A stretch of 64,000 bases of DNA, taken from assembly GCF_039539965.1 (NCBI RefSeq), contig NZ_BAABED010000001.1, forward strand, positions 248,001 through 312,000, written 5' to 3'. This document shows positions 33,688-42,173 of the stretch, in pieces. Below the pieces are notes generated by a model. It did no database searches. It worked only from the letters and a program-made list of their open reading frames with translations, and was not told the origin of the DNA. The translations under genes were made by a program, and so were the position numbers. The DNA is from Arthrobacter methylotrophus. GTDB lineage: Bacteria > Actinomycetota > Actinomycetes > Actinomycetales > Micrococcaceae. Numbering within the stretch: the first letter of the stretch is position 1; each line of letters starts with the position of its first letter.

Positions 33688-34452
33688 GTGAGCGAAACCA
33701 TCCCCACCCGGCCCCGCGTCGCCGTCGTCACCGGAGCCGGCTCCGGGATCGGGCGGGCAGTCGCCCGGCTTTTATTGGCCGAAGGCTACAGGGTTGCCCT
33801 CGCCGGACGGCGGGAAGCGCAGCTTCTCGAGACGGCCGAAGGCCACACCGAGGCGCTCGTGGTGCCATGCGACGTAACAGTGCCCGACGACGTCGCGCGC
33901 CTTTTCGCCGCCACCCGCCAACGCTGGGGGAGGGTCGACGTCCTGTTCAACAACGCGGGCATCTTCGGCCCTTCCGGGGCAGTGGACGAGATCAGCGTGG
34001 ACGAATGGAATACCACGTTGGCCGTGAATGTCACCGGCTCCATGCTGTGCGCGGCCGAGGCAGTCCGGATCATGAAGTCGCAGGAACCGCAAGGTGGCCG
34101 CATCATCAACAACGGCTCCATCGCGGCACATTCTCCGCGGCCATTGTCCGTGGCGTATACCGTGAGCAAACACGCCATGAGCGGCCTGACCAAGAGCATT
34201 GAGCTGGACGGGCGTCCATATGGCATCAGCTGCGGGCAGATCGATATCGGCAACACCCGCACCGAAATCATGGACACCATCGGCGTGGGTTCGGGGGCGC
34301 TCCAGGCCGACGGCAGCAGGCGCGTGGAGCCGATGTTCCCTGTGGAGGACGCGGCCCGCGCGGTGCTGATGATGGCAAACATGCCGGCGTCGGCCAACGT
34401 TGGATCCGTAGTGGTGACCGCCGCCGGGATGCCGTTCGTGGGCCGCGGTTAG
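33688..34452 (+). CDS. SDR family oxidoreductase
   Basis: 254 residues, GTG start with AGGAGA upstream, 21 bp after the racemase-like gene and so likely co-transcribed. Classical SDR: VTGAGSGIGRAVA, FNNAGIFG, and YTVSKH (Tyr/Lys). It would oxidise or reduce a small alcohol/carbonyl with NAD(P). A role in hydantoin or ureide side reactions is only suggested by position. Confidence 0.85.
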   Translation: MSETIPTRPRVAVVTGAGSGIGRAVARLLLAEGYRVALAGRREAQLLETAEGHTEALVVPCDVTVPDDVARLFAATRQRWGRVDVLFNNAGIFGPSGAVDEISVDEWNTTLAVNVTGSMLCAAEAVRIMKSQEPQGGRIINNGSIAAHSPRPLSVAYTVSKHAMSGLTKSIELDGRPYGISCGQIDIGNTRTEIMDTIGVGSGALQADGSRRVEPMFPVEDAARAVLMMANMPASANVGSVVVTAAGMPFVGRG

Positions 34453-34465
34453 CTCGCTGGGGCTT

Positions 34466-34525
34466 GAAGCGCGGCGTCATGAAGCCCGGCGTCATGAAGC
34501 CCGGCGTCTTGAAGCCCAGCGTCAC
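34466..34525 (+). repeat. Four 15-bp tandem repeats
   Basis: Four units of GAAGCCCGGCGTCAT with few changes, just downstream of the SDR gene. A short open frame crosses them (MKPGV repeats) but it lacks a ribosome site and is not called as a gene. The rest of 34453-34814 holds only the dctA promoter region. Confidence 0.85.
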
Positions 34526-34707
34526 GCGAGGCAGGTTTTTAGCGCCTTCGGGATGGCTGTGGGCTGGAAATACGCGGGCGCGGCCGCGTCCGCCTGCCAA
34601 TAACCTGCTCGGTGTGACGCATCTCTTCGCGTTTCCCCCCGGATACCCCCTCAGTCCTAACTGTGGGGGTATTTCGCGTCTCCAGGGAGGAGCGTCAGAC
34701 CGATTAA

Positions 34708-34743
34708 TTCCATAATATGAAAATTAGATTCCCTCTTGTGGAA
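34708..34743 (+). promoter_or_regulatory. Tandem TTCCA-type operator pair upstream of dctA
   Basis: TTCCATAATATGAAA (34708-34722) and TTCCCTCTTGTGGAA (34729-34743), offset 21 bp, ending 71 bp before the dctA start. This links dicarboxylate uptake to the purine promoters. Confidence 0.6.
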
Positions 34744-34814
34744 CGGTGTGAGCGGGATTACATTGAATTCATCCCCGAAATCGGGGGGTTTTCCAAACTG
34801 ATTGGTTCAGATCA

Positions 34815-36308
34815 ATGAAGTTTCCAGACTCTGCGGCGCTGAAGGCGAGTTCGGCTCCGCGGAAGAAGAAGCCACTGTACAAGTCGCTCTTCTTCCAAAT
34901 TCTGATCGCCGTCGTCGCAGGTGTGCTCATCGGCCATTTCTGGCCGAACATCGGGTCCACCCTCCGGCCACTGGGCGATGGTTTCATTCAACTCATCAAG
35001 ATGATCATCGCTCCGCTGATCTTTCTCGTGATCGTCACTGGAATCTCGGCAGTGGGCGACGTCAAGGCGGTCGGAAGGGTCGGAGTCAAAGCCCTCCTGT
35101 ACTTCACCGGCGCCACGCTTTTTGCCCTGGTCTTCGGTCTGATCGTGGGAAACCTCGTTCAGCCCGGTGCCGGACTGCACATTGATCCGAGTACCCTGTC
35201 GCAGGATGCGCTGAAGGCCCAGACCGGCAATGCGGCGCCGCCCAAGGATGCCGCGTCCTTCATCCTGGACGTGATCCCCACCAGCGTCATTGGGGCTTTC
35301 GCGAACAATAGCCTGCTCCAGGTCCTCTTTTTCTCGGTCTTCTTCGGCGCGGCAATCGTCGTTATCGGACGCGAGCGCTGCCTCCCCGTCATCAGCCTCA
35401 TGGAAACCGTCCTGGAACTGATCTTCAAGATCATGTCCTGGATCATGAAGGTGGCCCCCCTCGGCGCTTTCGGTGCCATGGCGTACATCATCGGCCAGTA
35501 CGGACTCGACACGCTTGGCACGTACGCGCTGCTGATCGCCTCCTGTTATGGAGCGGCCATCGTGTTCATCGCCTTGCTGTTCCTCGTCGCCTGGAGCTTC
35601 GCGAGGGTGCCGCTGTGGCAATTCTTGAAATACACCCGGGAAGAGTTCCTCCTGGCACTCGGCACGGCGTCCACGGAGTCCGTGCTCCCGCGCATCATGA
35701 CCAAGCTGACCAACGCAGGCTGCTCGCGGGCCACCACCGGCTTGGTGGTCCCCACGGGCTACTCGTTCAACCTCGACGGCGCCGCGATCTACCTTTCGAT
35801 CTCCCTGCTGTTTCTGGCCCAAGCCTTCGGCCACCACCTCGATCTCGGCCAGCAGCTGGCAGCCCTGGGTGTCCTGCTGCTGACGTCCAAGGGCATGGCA
35901 GGCGTACCGGGATCGTCGTTCCTGGCGCTTTCCGCCACGGCAGCGGCCCTCGGCATCTTCCCGGTTGCCGGCGTCGCCCTGCTCCTGGGCGCCGACCGCC
36001 TCATGGACTCCATGCGCGTCGTCGTGAACCTCATGGGTAACTGCGTAGCCACATTTGTGGTGGCGAAATGGGAGGGGCAGTTCGACCGCGACGTCATGGT
36101 CCGCGCCTTCCGCGGCGAAATCACCAACGAGGATTCCGCCATCATGCTCGGAGCCGAGGCCGTTTTTGAGGAACAGGAAATCGAGCGCCTCAGCGAAGGA
36201 CGCGAGCCTTCGCCGAAGTTCCGGGGCGGCCCCAGCTCGGATGAGATCCCGCAATTCGAAATGATCAAACCGGGCCAGCACCAGAGCCCTACCGTCAGTC
36301 CAGACTAG
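34815..36308 (+). CDS. dctA: C4-dicarboxylate:cation symporter
   Basis: 497 residues. DAACS (glutamate/dicarboxylate symporter) family: LIKMIIAPLIFLVIVTGI near the start, the Ser-rich GTASTESVLPRIM hairpin, PTGYSFNLDGAAIYLS and TSKGMAGVPGSSFLAL. It imports malate, succinate or fumarate with protons or sodium. The TTCCA pair upstream suggests control together with malate synthase and malic enzyme. The ~60-residue C-terminal tail is cytoplasmic. Confidence 0.93.
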   Translation: MKFPDSAALKASSAPRKKKPLYKSLFFQILIAVVAGVLIGHFWPNIGSTLRPLGDGFIQLIKMIIAPLIFLVIVTGISAVGDVKAVGRVGVKALLYFTGATLFALVFGLIVGNLVQPGAGLHIDPSTLSQDALKAQTGNAAPPKDAASFILDVIPTSVIGAFANNSLLQVLFFSVFFGAAIVVIGRERCLPVISLMETVLELIFKIMSWIMKVAPLGAFGAMAYIIGQYGLDTLGTYALLIASCYGAAIVFIALLFLVAWSFARVPLWQFLKYTREEFLLALGTASTESVLPRIMTKLTNAGCSRATTGLVVPTGYSFNLDGAAIYLSISLLFLAQAFGHHLDLGQQLAALGVLLLTSKGMAGVPGSSFLALSATAAALGIFPVAGVALLLGADRLMDSMRVVVNLMGNCVATFVVAKWEGQFDRDVMVRAFRGEITNEDSAIMLGAEAVFEEQEIERLSEGREPSPKFRGGPSSDEIPQFEMIKPGQHQSPTVSPD

Positions 36309-36321
36309 GCCCCAGGCTCCA

Positions 36322-36358
36322 GTTGAGCGCCCCACGAGACCGTCGCAGGGCGCTCAAC
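36322..36358. terminator. Hairpin between convergent dctA and SCP2-like genes
   Basis: Perfect 11-bp stem GTTGAGCGCCC / GGGCGCTCAAC with a 15-nt loop and no clear T-run. Probably a bidirectional terminator. Confidence 0.55.
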
Positions 36359-36369
36359 CGCGAAAAGGC

Positions 36370-36756
36370 TCACGGAAGCGGGAGCAGCTCCGACAAATCC
36401 GCGCGCAGACCCGAAGCGGCTACCCGGCCGGCGTCGACGGCGGCGGACCACGCCAAGCGTCCGGTCACCAATTCGAGCCAGGTGGCGGCGTCGCATTCAA
36501 TGACATTAGGTGGGGTACCGCGCGTATGCCGGGGGCCCTCCACGCACTGGGTGACTCCGAACGGGGGCACCCGGACCTCAACCGAGTTCCCGGGGGCACG
36601 GGCGGTGAGTTCCTCCAGCGAGTAGCGGACCGCAGTCGCCAGCACCGTGCGCGACGGCGGTGTCCCGGGTGCTGTTTCTTGCCCGACGGCGGCCTGCCAT
36701 GCCGCCAGTGCCGCTCGACCCTCCGCAAGGTCGATCCGGCGTCGTGCGATTGCCAT
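36370..36756 (-). CDS. Sterol carrier (SCP2-like) family protein
   Basis: 128 residues from ATG 36756 with GGAGG 8 nt upstream; the TTG at 36771 would overlap the ribosome site. The pattern TVLATAVRYSLEELTARAPGNSVEVRVPPFGVTQC and WLELVTGRLAW resembles the small actinobacterial sterol-carrier-family proteins. Cytoplasmic, function unknown. It follows the asparaginase gene on the same strand 15 bp away. Confidence 0.7.
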   Translation of the reverse strand: MAIARRRIDLAEGRAALAAWQAAVGQETAPGTPPSRTVLATAVRYSLEELTARAPGNSVEVRVPPFGVTQCVEGPRHTRGTPPNVIECDAATWLELVTGRLAWSAAVDAGRVAASGLRADLSELLPLP

Positions 36757-36771
36757 CTTCCGGGCCTCCAA

Positions 36772-37788
36772 TCAGTCCAGCAGCGCCGAGACCGCGTGGC
36801 CCAGACGGATCCGGCCGACCGAGTGGCCACCGCCGAGGACGGGCTCCACGACCTTTTCGAGCACGCTCGAGACACCGGGAATATCCACGGCGCCAGCAAC
36901 AGCGAGAAGCGTCAGCCCAACAAGGGTGGCTGCGCGGGGGTTCCCATCGAGGATTTTCACTGCAACGGAGGCACCAGTGGGCGTCGACATCACCAGGACT
37001 CCTTCCGCCCCGCCTTTGGCAAGCACGTCGAGTTCGTCCATGACGATCGTGTTCGCCTCGCCTCGGCCCTGTACTGCCCACGGGTAGTCCAACATGGACG
37101 TGGCGATGGTTGCTGCACGGGCATTGGAGCTCTGATCCTGTGGGGCCTGTGCGAGGCGCGAATACGCCCGAGCCAAGCCGGTGAGGGAAAGTGCGGCCAC
37201 CGGCGCCCCGCAGCCATCGATGCCCAAGTGTGCAATCTTCTCGCCGCTGTATTCCTCGATCACGGACCGCACACGCTGCTGCAAGGGGTGGTTGGGTTCG
37301 AGGTAACTGTGTGTGTCCCAGCCGTTCTCGGTGCAGGCCCAGAGGAACGCTGCGTGCTTGCCTGAACAATTGAAGGCCAGCTTGGACTTACCGTGCTCGG
37401 AACGGATCAGCCAATTGCGGGCGACTTCGTCCTGCGGCCACGCCGAAGGGCATTGCAGCTGTTCTTCCCGGACACCGGCGGCTTTGAGCATGCCTTCCAC
37501 CACGTCCATGTGGTCCAGCGAGCCCACATGGCTGGCGCAGGCCAAAGCCACCTGGGCGCCGCGCAGTGGCACGCCCGCCTGCATCGACGCGAGGGCCTGG
37601 AAAGGCTTGAGCGCGGAGCGGGCGTAGATGGGGGTGGTGATGTCGCCGAGCTGTGTCACTACGGAGCCGTCACCCGAAAGGACGACGGCGGAACCGATGT
37701 GGCGTGATTCGATGAAGCCGCTGCGTTCAATCACTGCCAGTTCGACGGCGGAATCAACACTGAAGGTTTCATGCGAGCTCAAGGGCAT
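36772..37788 (-). CDS. L-asparaginase (R. etli / type II-like family)
   Basis: 338 residues. Fits the asparaginase II family (PF06089): YARSALKPFQALA with the Ser-Lys pair, CASHVGSLDHMDVVEGML, FNCSGKHAAFLWACT and GIDGCGAPVAALSL. It hydrolyses asparagine to aspartate and ammonia. No signal peptide, so cytoplasmic. It forms a short operon with the SCP2-like gene. Confidence 0.88.
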   Translation of the reverse strand: MPLSSHETFSVDSAVELAVIERSGFIESRHIGSAVVLSGDGSVVTQLGDITTPIYARSALKPFQALASMQAGVPLRGAQVALACASHVGSLDHMDVVEGMLKAAGVREEQLQCPSAWPQDEVARNWLIRSEHGKSKLAFNCSGKHAAFLWACTENGWDTHSYLEPNHPLQQRVRSVIEEYSGEKIAHLGIDGCGAPVAALSLTGLARAYSRLAQAPQDQSSNARAATIATSMLDYPWAVQGRGEANTIVMDELDVLAKGGAEGVLVMSTPTGASVAVKILDGNPRAATLVGLTLLAVAGAVDIPGVSSVLEKVVEPVLGGGHSVGRIRLGHAVSALLD

Positions 37789-37824
37789 GAGGCAAGTCTA
37801 GGGTGCAGGAACTGTCTTCCCGAG

Positions 37825-39402
37825 TTACTCCACGGTCACCATAACGGACTGCCACCCGGAGGCGCCGTCCGGTACAGGGTCCGCACGCGTTTCGGTCTGC
37901 AGTTCGCCCGTTCCGTCGGTGGCCCGGACCTTGATGTAGTGAGGCCCAGGTGTGGCGTCCCAAGTGTAGGACCACTGCCGCCACGTGACCACGGATGCCT
38001 CGGCCGCAAGGGTGGCTTCGGTCCATACGCCGTTGTCTATCTGGACTTCGACCTTGGTGATGCCGCGCGTCTGGGCCCAGGCGGTGCCACCCAATGCGAC
38101 CTTGCCAGCGGGCACCTTGGCGAAGGACTTTGGCACTTCGAGGCGGGCCATGGTCTTGATGGGACCGCGCTCTGACCATCCGCGGTTGGTCCAATAGCCT
38201 TTGTTGTCTGCGAATCGGGTGACTTCCAGGTCCACCACCCACTTGGTCGCGGAGACGAAGCCATAGAGCCCGGGAACCACCATGCGAACGGGGTAGCCGT
38301 GTTCCAGCGGCAACGGCTCGCCGTTCATGCCGATTGCGAGGATGGCGTCCCTGCCGTCCTGGAGCACTTCCAGCGGAGTGGAAGCGCTGAAGCCATCGAC
38401 CGAGGTGGAGAGGACCATGTCCGCTCCGGCTTGGGGGCGGGCCCGTTTGAGTAGCTCGCGGATGGGCATGCCCAGCCATTTGGCGTTCCCGGCCAGGTTC
38501 CCGCCCACGGGATTGGACACACAGGCGAGCGACACGTATGTCTCGATCAATTCGGCGTCGAGCAGGTCCTGGAACGTCAACCGGACCTCCTGCTCCACCA
38601 GCCCGTGGACCCGCAGCTCCCAGTCCTGGGCGCTGATCTCAGGAACGCTGAGCGCAGTGTCGATCCGGTAGAAGTCCTTCGATGGGGTGAGCCACGGGGT
38701 GACTCCCGGCGTCGGGGACTGGACATCCGCCGGGACGGGAGCCGCCGCCCGGGCCGGAGTCGGGAGCTTCAGCGAATCCCGGGCCTGGGCCACATTGCTG
38801 CGGGCGGCGCTCAGGAACCGCCCTCCGCCAGCTGCGATGGCCGCGGCCACAGCCGTGATGCCAGTAGCGGCGAAGAAAGTTCGGCGCGTGGTAGTGGGGC
38901 GTTCGATGCCTTTGGCCGCGGTGTCGGCGGGGGCGTCGGGGAAGGCATGCAGCCGCCACAATCGGGTCACCAGGAGACGGAGGACAAAGAGTCCGGCCAG
39001 CGTGCCGATCACGCTCGGTATGGCATCCACCGGTTTCACACTGGCTCGGGTCACCACGGCTGCCACGATCACCGCTCCCATAGCCAGAACGCCCACCACA
39101 CCCAACCCCCAATTGCGGAAGGCCACGACGCCTAGAACGCAGGCCAACACGAAAATAGTCAGGCCCATGCCGACAAACAGGGCGGCCTTGTCATTGGTGC
39201 CGAACGTGGTCACGGCGAAGTCCTTCATCCACGGCGGTGTGAAGTCGATGAACGTGGACCCCAGCGCAATCACGGGAGTAGCCCGGGCCGTGAAGAAGGC
39301 GCCGATCAGTTCCGCAACGGCAAGTACGACGCCGGCAGCGACCACCCCGGCCAAGGCAGCCAACGCGGTGGGTCCCCTGAGCGAGTTCCTGAGCTTCTTC
39401 AT
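37825..39402 (-). CDS. Membrane-anchored sulfite oxidase-like molybdopterin oxidoreductase
   Basis: 525 residues from ATG 39402; a longer frame to 39504 runs into repeat DNA, and no strong ribosome site marks the start. Residues ~1-170 hold five hydrophobic helices. A twin-lysine/Arg-poor linker follows, then the sulfite-oxidase Mo domain (SLACVSNPVGGNLAGNAKW with the Cys ligand of Mo) and a C-terminal Mo-co dimerisation domain ending near GWQSVMVTVE. It faces outside the membrane. The electron donor is unknown. It depends on molybdopterin, as does the xanthine dehydrogenase. Confidence 0.88.
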   Translation of the reverse strand: MKKLRNSLRGPTALAALAGVVAAGVVLAVAELIGAFFTARATPVIALGSTFIDFTPPWMKDFAVTTFGTNDKAALFVGMGLTIFVLACVLGVVAFRNWGLGVVGVLAMGAVIVAAVVTRASVKPVDAIPSVIGTLAGLFVLRLLVTRLWRLHAFPDAPADTAAKGIERPTTTRRTFFAATGITAVAAAIAAGGGRFLSAARSNVAQARDSLKLPTPARAAAPVPADVQSPTPGVTPWLTPSKDFYRIDTALSVPEISAQDWELRVHGLVEQEVRLTFQDLLDAELIETYVSLACVSNPVGGNLAGNAKWLGMPIRELLKRARPQAGADMVLSTSVDGFSASTPLEVLQDGRDAILAIGMNGEPLPLEHGYPVRMVVPGLYGFVSATKWVVDLEVTRFADNKGYWTNRGWSERGPIKTMARLEVPKSFAKVPAGKVALGGTAWAQTRGITKVEVQIDNGVWTEATLAAEASVVTWRQWSYTWDATPGPHYIKVRATDGTGELQTETRADPVPDGASGWQSVMVTVE

Positions 39403-39436
39403 GCAGGTTGTTCGTAGCGGGAGCATTCCGGGATGG

Positions 39437-39788
39437 GTGTTGACATGCGCTGCTTTGGTGCTGGTTTGTGGACATGCGCTGTGCTGGTGCTGGGATTTGG
39501 ACATGCGCTGCGTTGGTGGTCAGGAATGGGCATGTTGCTGGAATGTCCATTGCTTGTGGCCAAGGGTGGGCATGTCCCTTCGTGGAGCGCGGGGCAGGGG
39601 TGGACATGTGCTGCGTTGGTGGTCAGGAATGGGCATGTTGCTGGAATGTCCATTGCTTGTGGCCAAGGGTGGGCATGTCCCTTCGTGGAGCGCGGGGCAG
39701 GGGTGGACATGTGCTGCGTTGGTGGTCAGGAATGGGCATGTTGCTGGAATGTCCATCGCTTGTGGCCAAGGGTGAGCATGTCCAGCGG
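39437..39788. repeat. Family B tandem array (29-bp and 103-bp units)
   Basis: First about three 29-bp units built on GACATGCGCTG (39442-39500), then about 2.5 units of 103 bp; GGGCATGTTGCTGG recurs at 39528, 39631 and 39734. Each long unit contains an inverted GGGCATGTT...ATGTCC motif shared with the family B elements at 48.2 and 55.5 kb. It separates the divergent molybdoenzyme and purD genes. Confidence 0.92.
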
Positions 39789-39837
39789 GGGAAACAGCTT
39801 AGGAGTCCGGCGCCCGCACAAAGTACCCTTGAGGACT

Positions 39838-41148
39838 GTGAAGGTACTCGTCATTGGCCCCGGGGGCCGCGAACACGCCATTGTCCGCTCATTGCTCAAA
39901 GATCCCAATGTTTCCGAGGTCCACGCGGCCCCGGGAAATGCGGGTATCGCCAAGCTGGTCCCCACGTACGCGATCGACGGCAACGATCCCGCCGCCGTCG
40001 CCGCGCTTGCGACGAAACTTGCCGTTGACCTGGTTGTCGTTGGCCCCGAAGCCCCGCTCGCGGCAGGCGTTTCAGACGCTGTCCGCGACGCAGGCATTCC
40101 GGTCTTTGGCCCCAGCAAGGCCGCTGCCCAGCTCGAAGCCTCCAAAGCGTTCGCCAAGGAAGTCATGGCAGAGGCAGGTGTTCCTACCGCTATGGCCCGC
40201 GTGGCAACAAACGCCGCAGAGGCCGCCGACGCGCTGGACACCTTCGGCGCTCCGCATGTGGTCAAGGATGACGGTTTGGCAGCTGGCAAGGGCGTCGTGG
40301 TCACCAATGACCGCGAGGAAGCGCTCGCCCACGCCCAGAGCTGTTTCGACGCTGGTGGAACCGTGGTGATCGAGGAGTTCCTGGACGGACCTGAGGTCTC
40401 CCTGTTCGTGCTGTGCGACGGCCGGACCACGGTGCCGTTGTCCCCGGCACAGGACTTCAAACGAATTTTCGACAATGATGAGGGGCCCAACACCGGCGGC
40501 ATGGGTGCCTATACTCCTCTCGACTGGGCGCCTGCAGGCCTTGTCCAGGAAGTCATCGACCGCGTGGCACAGCCCACCGTAGACGAGATGGCAAGCCGAG
40601 GCACGCCGTTTGTCGGGGTCCTCTACTGCGGCCTTGCGCTGACATCGCGCGGCACCCGCGTCATCGAGTTCAACGTCCGTTTCGGCGATCCCGAAACCCA
40701 GGCGGTCCTTGCCCGGCTCAAGACTCCGCTCGGCGCCCTGCTGCTGGCAGCCGCCAAGGGCGAACTGGACCGGGCCGAAGAGCTGCGCTGGTCCAGGGAG
40801 TCGGCAGTCGCCGTCGTCGTTGCCGCCGAAAACTATCCGGACACGCCCCGCACGGGGGATCGTATTCGCGGTCTTAATAAAGTGGACGCGCTCGAAGGCG
40901 TCCATGTCATCCACGCAGGCACCAAACGGGACGAAGAGGGCTGGGTTGTTTCCGCCGGCGGGCGGGTGCTGGCCGTTGTGGCGCTGGGCACTGACCTAGT
41001 GGAGGCCCGGGAGCGGGCTTACGACGGCGTGGAGCTGGTCCAGCTCGACGGCGGACAGTTCCGTACCGATATCGCCGGCAAGGCGGCTCGCGGCGAAATC
41101 CACGTGGTCTCTCCTGCCACCGGCTCCATTCCGAATGTAAAGGCCTGA
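39838..41148 (+). CDS. purD: Phosphoribosylamine-glycine ligase
   Basis: 436 residues from GTG 39838 (MKVLVIGPGGREHAI). ATP-grasp: VKDDGLAAGKGVVVTND, VVIEEFLDGPEVSLF, FKRIFDNDEGPNTGGMG, FNVRFGDPETQAVLARL. It makes GAR in step 2 of IMP synthesis. The much longer open frame upstream crosses repeat DNA and is not coding. purC follows 3 bp after. Confidence 0.96.
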   Translation: MKVLVIGPGGREHAIVRSLLKDPNVSEVHAAPGNAGIAKLVPTYAIDGNDPAAVAALATKLAVDLVVVGPEAPLAAGVSDAVRDAGIPVFGPSKAAAQLEASKAFAKEVMAEAGVPTAMARVATNAAEAADALDTFGAPHVVKDDGLAAGKGVVVTNDREEALAHAQSCFDAGGTVVIEEFLDGPEVSLFVLCDGRTTVPLSPAQDFKRIFDNDEGPNTGGMGAYTPLDWAPAGLVQEVIDRVAQPTVDEMASRGTPFVGVLYCGLALTSRGTRVIEFNVRFGDPETQAVLARLKTPLGALLLAAAKGELDRAEELRWSRESAVAVVVAAENYPDTPRTGDRIRGLNKVDALEGVHVIHAGTKRDEEGWVVSAGGRVLAVVALGTDLVEARERAYDGVELVQLDGGQFRTDIAGKAARGEIHVVSPATGSIPNVKA

Positions 41149-41151
41149 ACC

Positions 41152-42087
41152 ATGCCGGACAACAACGCCAACGGACTACAGACTGAGACCCCCGACCTCC
41201 CGGGGTGGAAGCACGTCTACTCCGGCAAAGTCCGGGACCTCTACGTTCCGGCAGATGATCTCGGCGGGGCCGAATCAGGCCAGGACCGCATCTTGGTGGT
41301 GGCCAGCGACCGTATCAGTGCCTACGACCACGTCTTGACCAGCGAGATCCCGGACAAGGGCCGTGTCCTCACGCAGCTGAGCTTGTGGTGGTTCGAGCAG
41401 CTTGGCGTGGAGCACCACGTTCTGGCGTCCACGGCGGCCGAGGGAGTGCCCGCGGAAGTCGAGGGACGCGCGATGATCTGCAAGCGACTGGAGATGTTCC
41501 CCGTGGAGTGCATCGCACGCGGATACCTGACGGGTTCGGGCCTGGTGGAGTACCGCCACTCGGGGACCGTCTGCGACATCCCCCTACCGGAGGGCCTGGT
41601 TGACGGCTCGCGCCTTAAGCACGCCATCTTCACCCCTTCTGCCAAGGCTGAAGTCGGCGAACACGACGAGAACATCACTTATGACGACGTCGTAGCGATG
41701 GTCGGCGACGATATCGCCGCACGCTTGAGCGAGCTCACGTTAAAGATCTATACCCGCGCTGAAGAGATCGCCCGCGGTCGTGGCATCATCCTGGCCGACA
41801 CCAAGGTGGAGTTCGGCATCGACGTCACCACTGGTGTCATCACCTTGGGCGATGAGGTCCTGACGCCGGACTCCTCCCGGTTCTGGGACGCTTCCACCTA
41901 CGAGCCGGGCAAGGCACAGCCGTCGTACGACAAGCAGTTCGTGCGTGACTGGCTGACCTCGGCGGAGTCTGGCTGGGACCGCGCGAGTGACGTCCCACCG
42001 CCCGCGCTGCCGGCCGACGTCGTCGAGAAGACGCGCGCCCGCTACGTGGAAGCGTACGAAAAGCTGACCGGCAGGACCTTCGCCTAA
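41152..42087 (+). CDS. purC: SAICAR synthase
   Basis: 311 residues. HVYSGKVRDLYVP at the start, SDRISAYDHVL, VECIARGYLTGSGLVEY and DTKVEFGID. It joins CAIR and aspartate in purine synthesis. Forms an operon with purD. The TAA stop codon (42085-42087) is the first part of a truncated family A repeat. Confidence 0.96.
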   Translation: MPDNNANGLQTETPDLPGWKHVYSGKVRDLYVPADDLGGAESGQDRILVVASDRISAYDHVLTSEIPDKGRVLTQLSLWWFEQLGVEHHVLASTAAEGVPAEVEGRAMICKRLEMFPVECIARGYLTGSGLVEYRHSGTVCDIPLPEGLVDGSRLKHAIFTPSAKAEVGEHDENITYDDVVAMVGDDIAARLSELTLKIYTRAEEIARGRGIILADTKVEFGIDVTTGVITLGDEVLTPDSSRFWDASTYEPGKAQPSYDKQFVRDWLTSAESGWDRASDVPPPALPADVVEKTRARYVEAYEKLTGRTFA

Positions 42088-42144
42088 CTCGCAGTTGTTG
42101 TCGTTTAGTCGATGCTAAACGACAACAACTGCGAGTCAGTTGGG
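42085..42144. repeat. Family A palindromic repeat, copy 5 (left end truncated)
   Basis: About 60 bp; TAACTCGCAGTTGTTGTCG ... AACTGCGAGTCAGTTGGG. The outermost CCCAAC of the left arm is missing where the purC coding region ends. Confidence 0.85.
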
Positions 42145-42173
42145 TTCGCTCAGGCAGCTCTAAGCCGCGTTGC

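Noticed and set aside
34464..34715. 83-codon ORF with MKPGV repeats
   Set aside because: TTG start without ribosome site inside a tandem repeat; it runs into the dctA operator.
39191..39756. Minus-strand ORFs with repeated HEGTCPP/ATCPFLTT peptides
   Set aside because: They are translations of the 103-bp array, with no ribosome site or independent codon evidence.
39437..39788. CRISPR array
   Set aside because: The units are 29 and 103 bp without unique spacers, and there are no cas genes.
39433..39837. Long open frame in front of purD translating the tandem repeats
   Set aside because: It is repeat DNA open by chance in several frames on both strands; PurD homology starts at GTG 39838.
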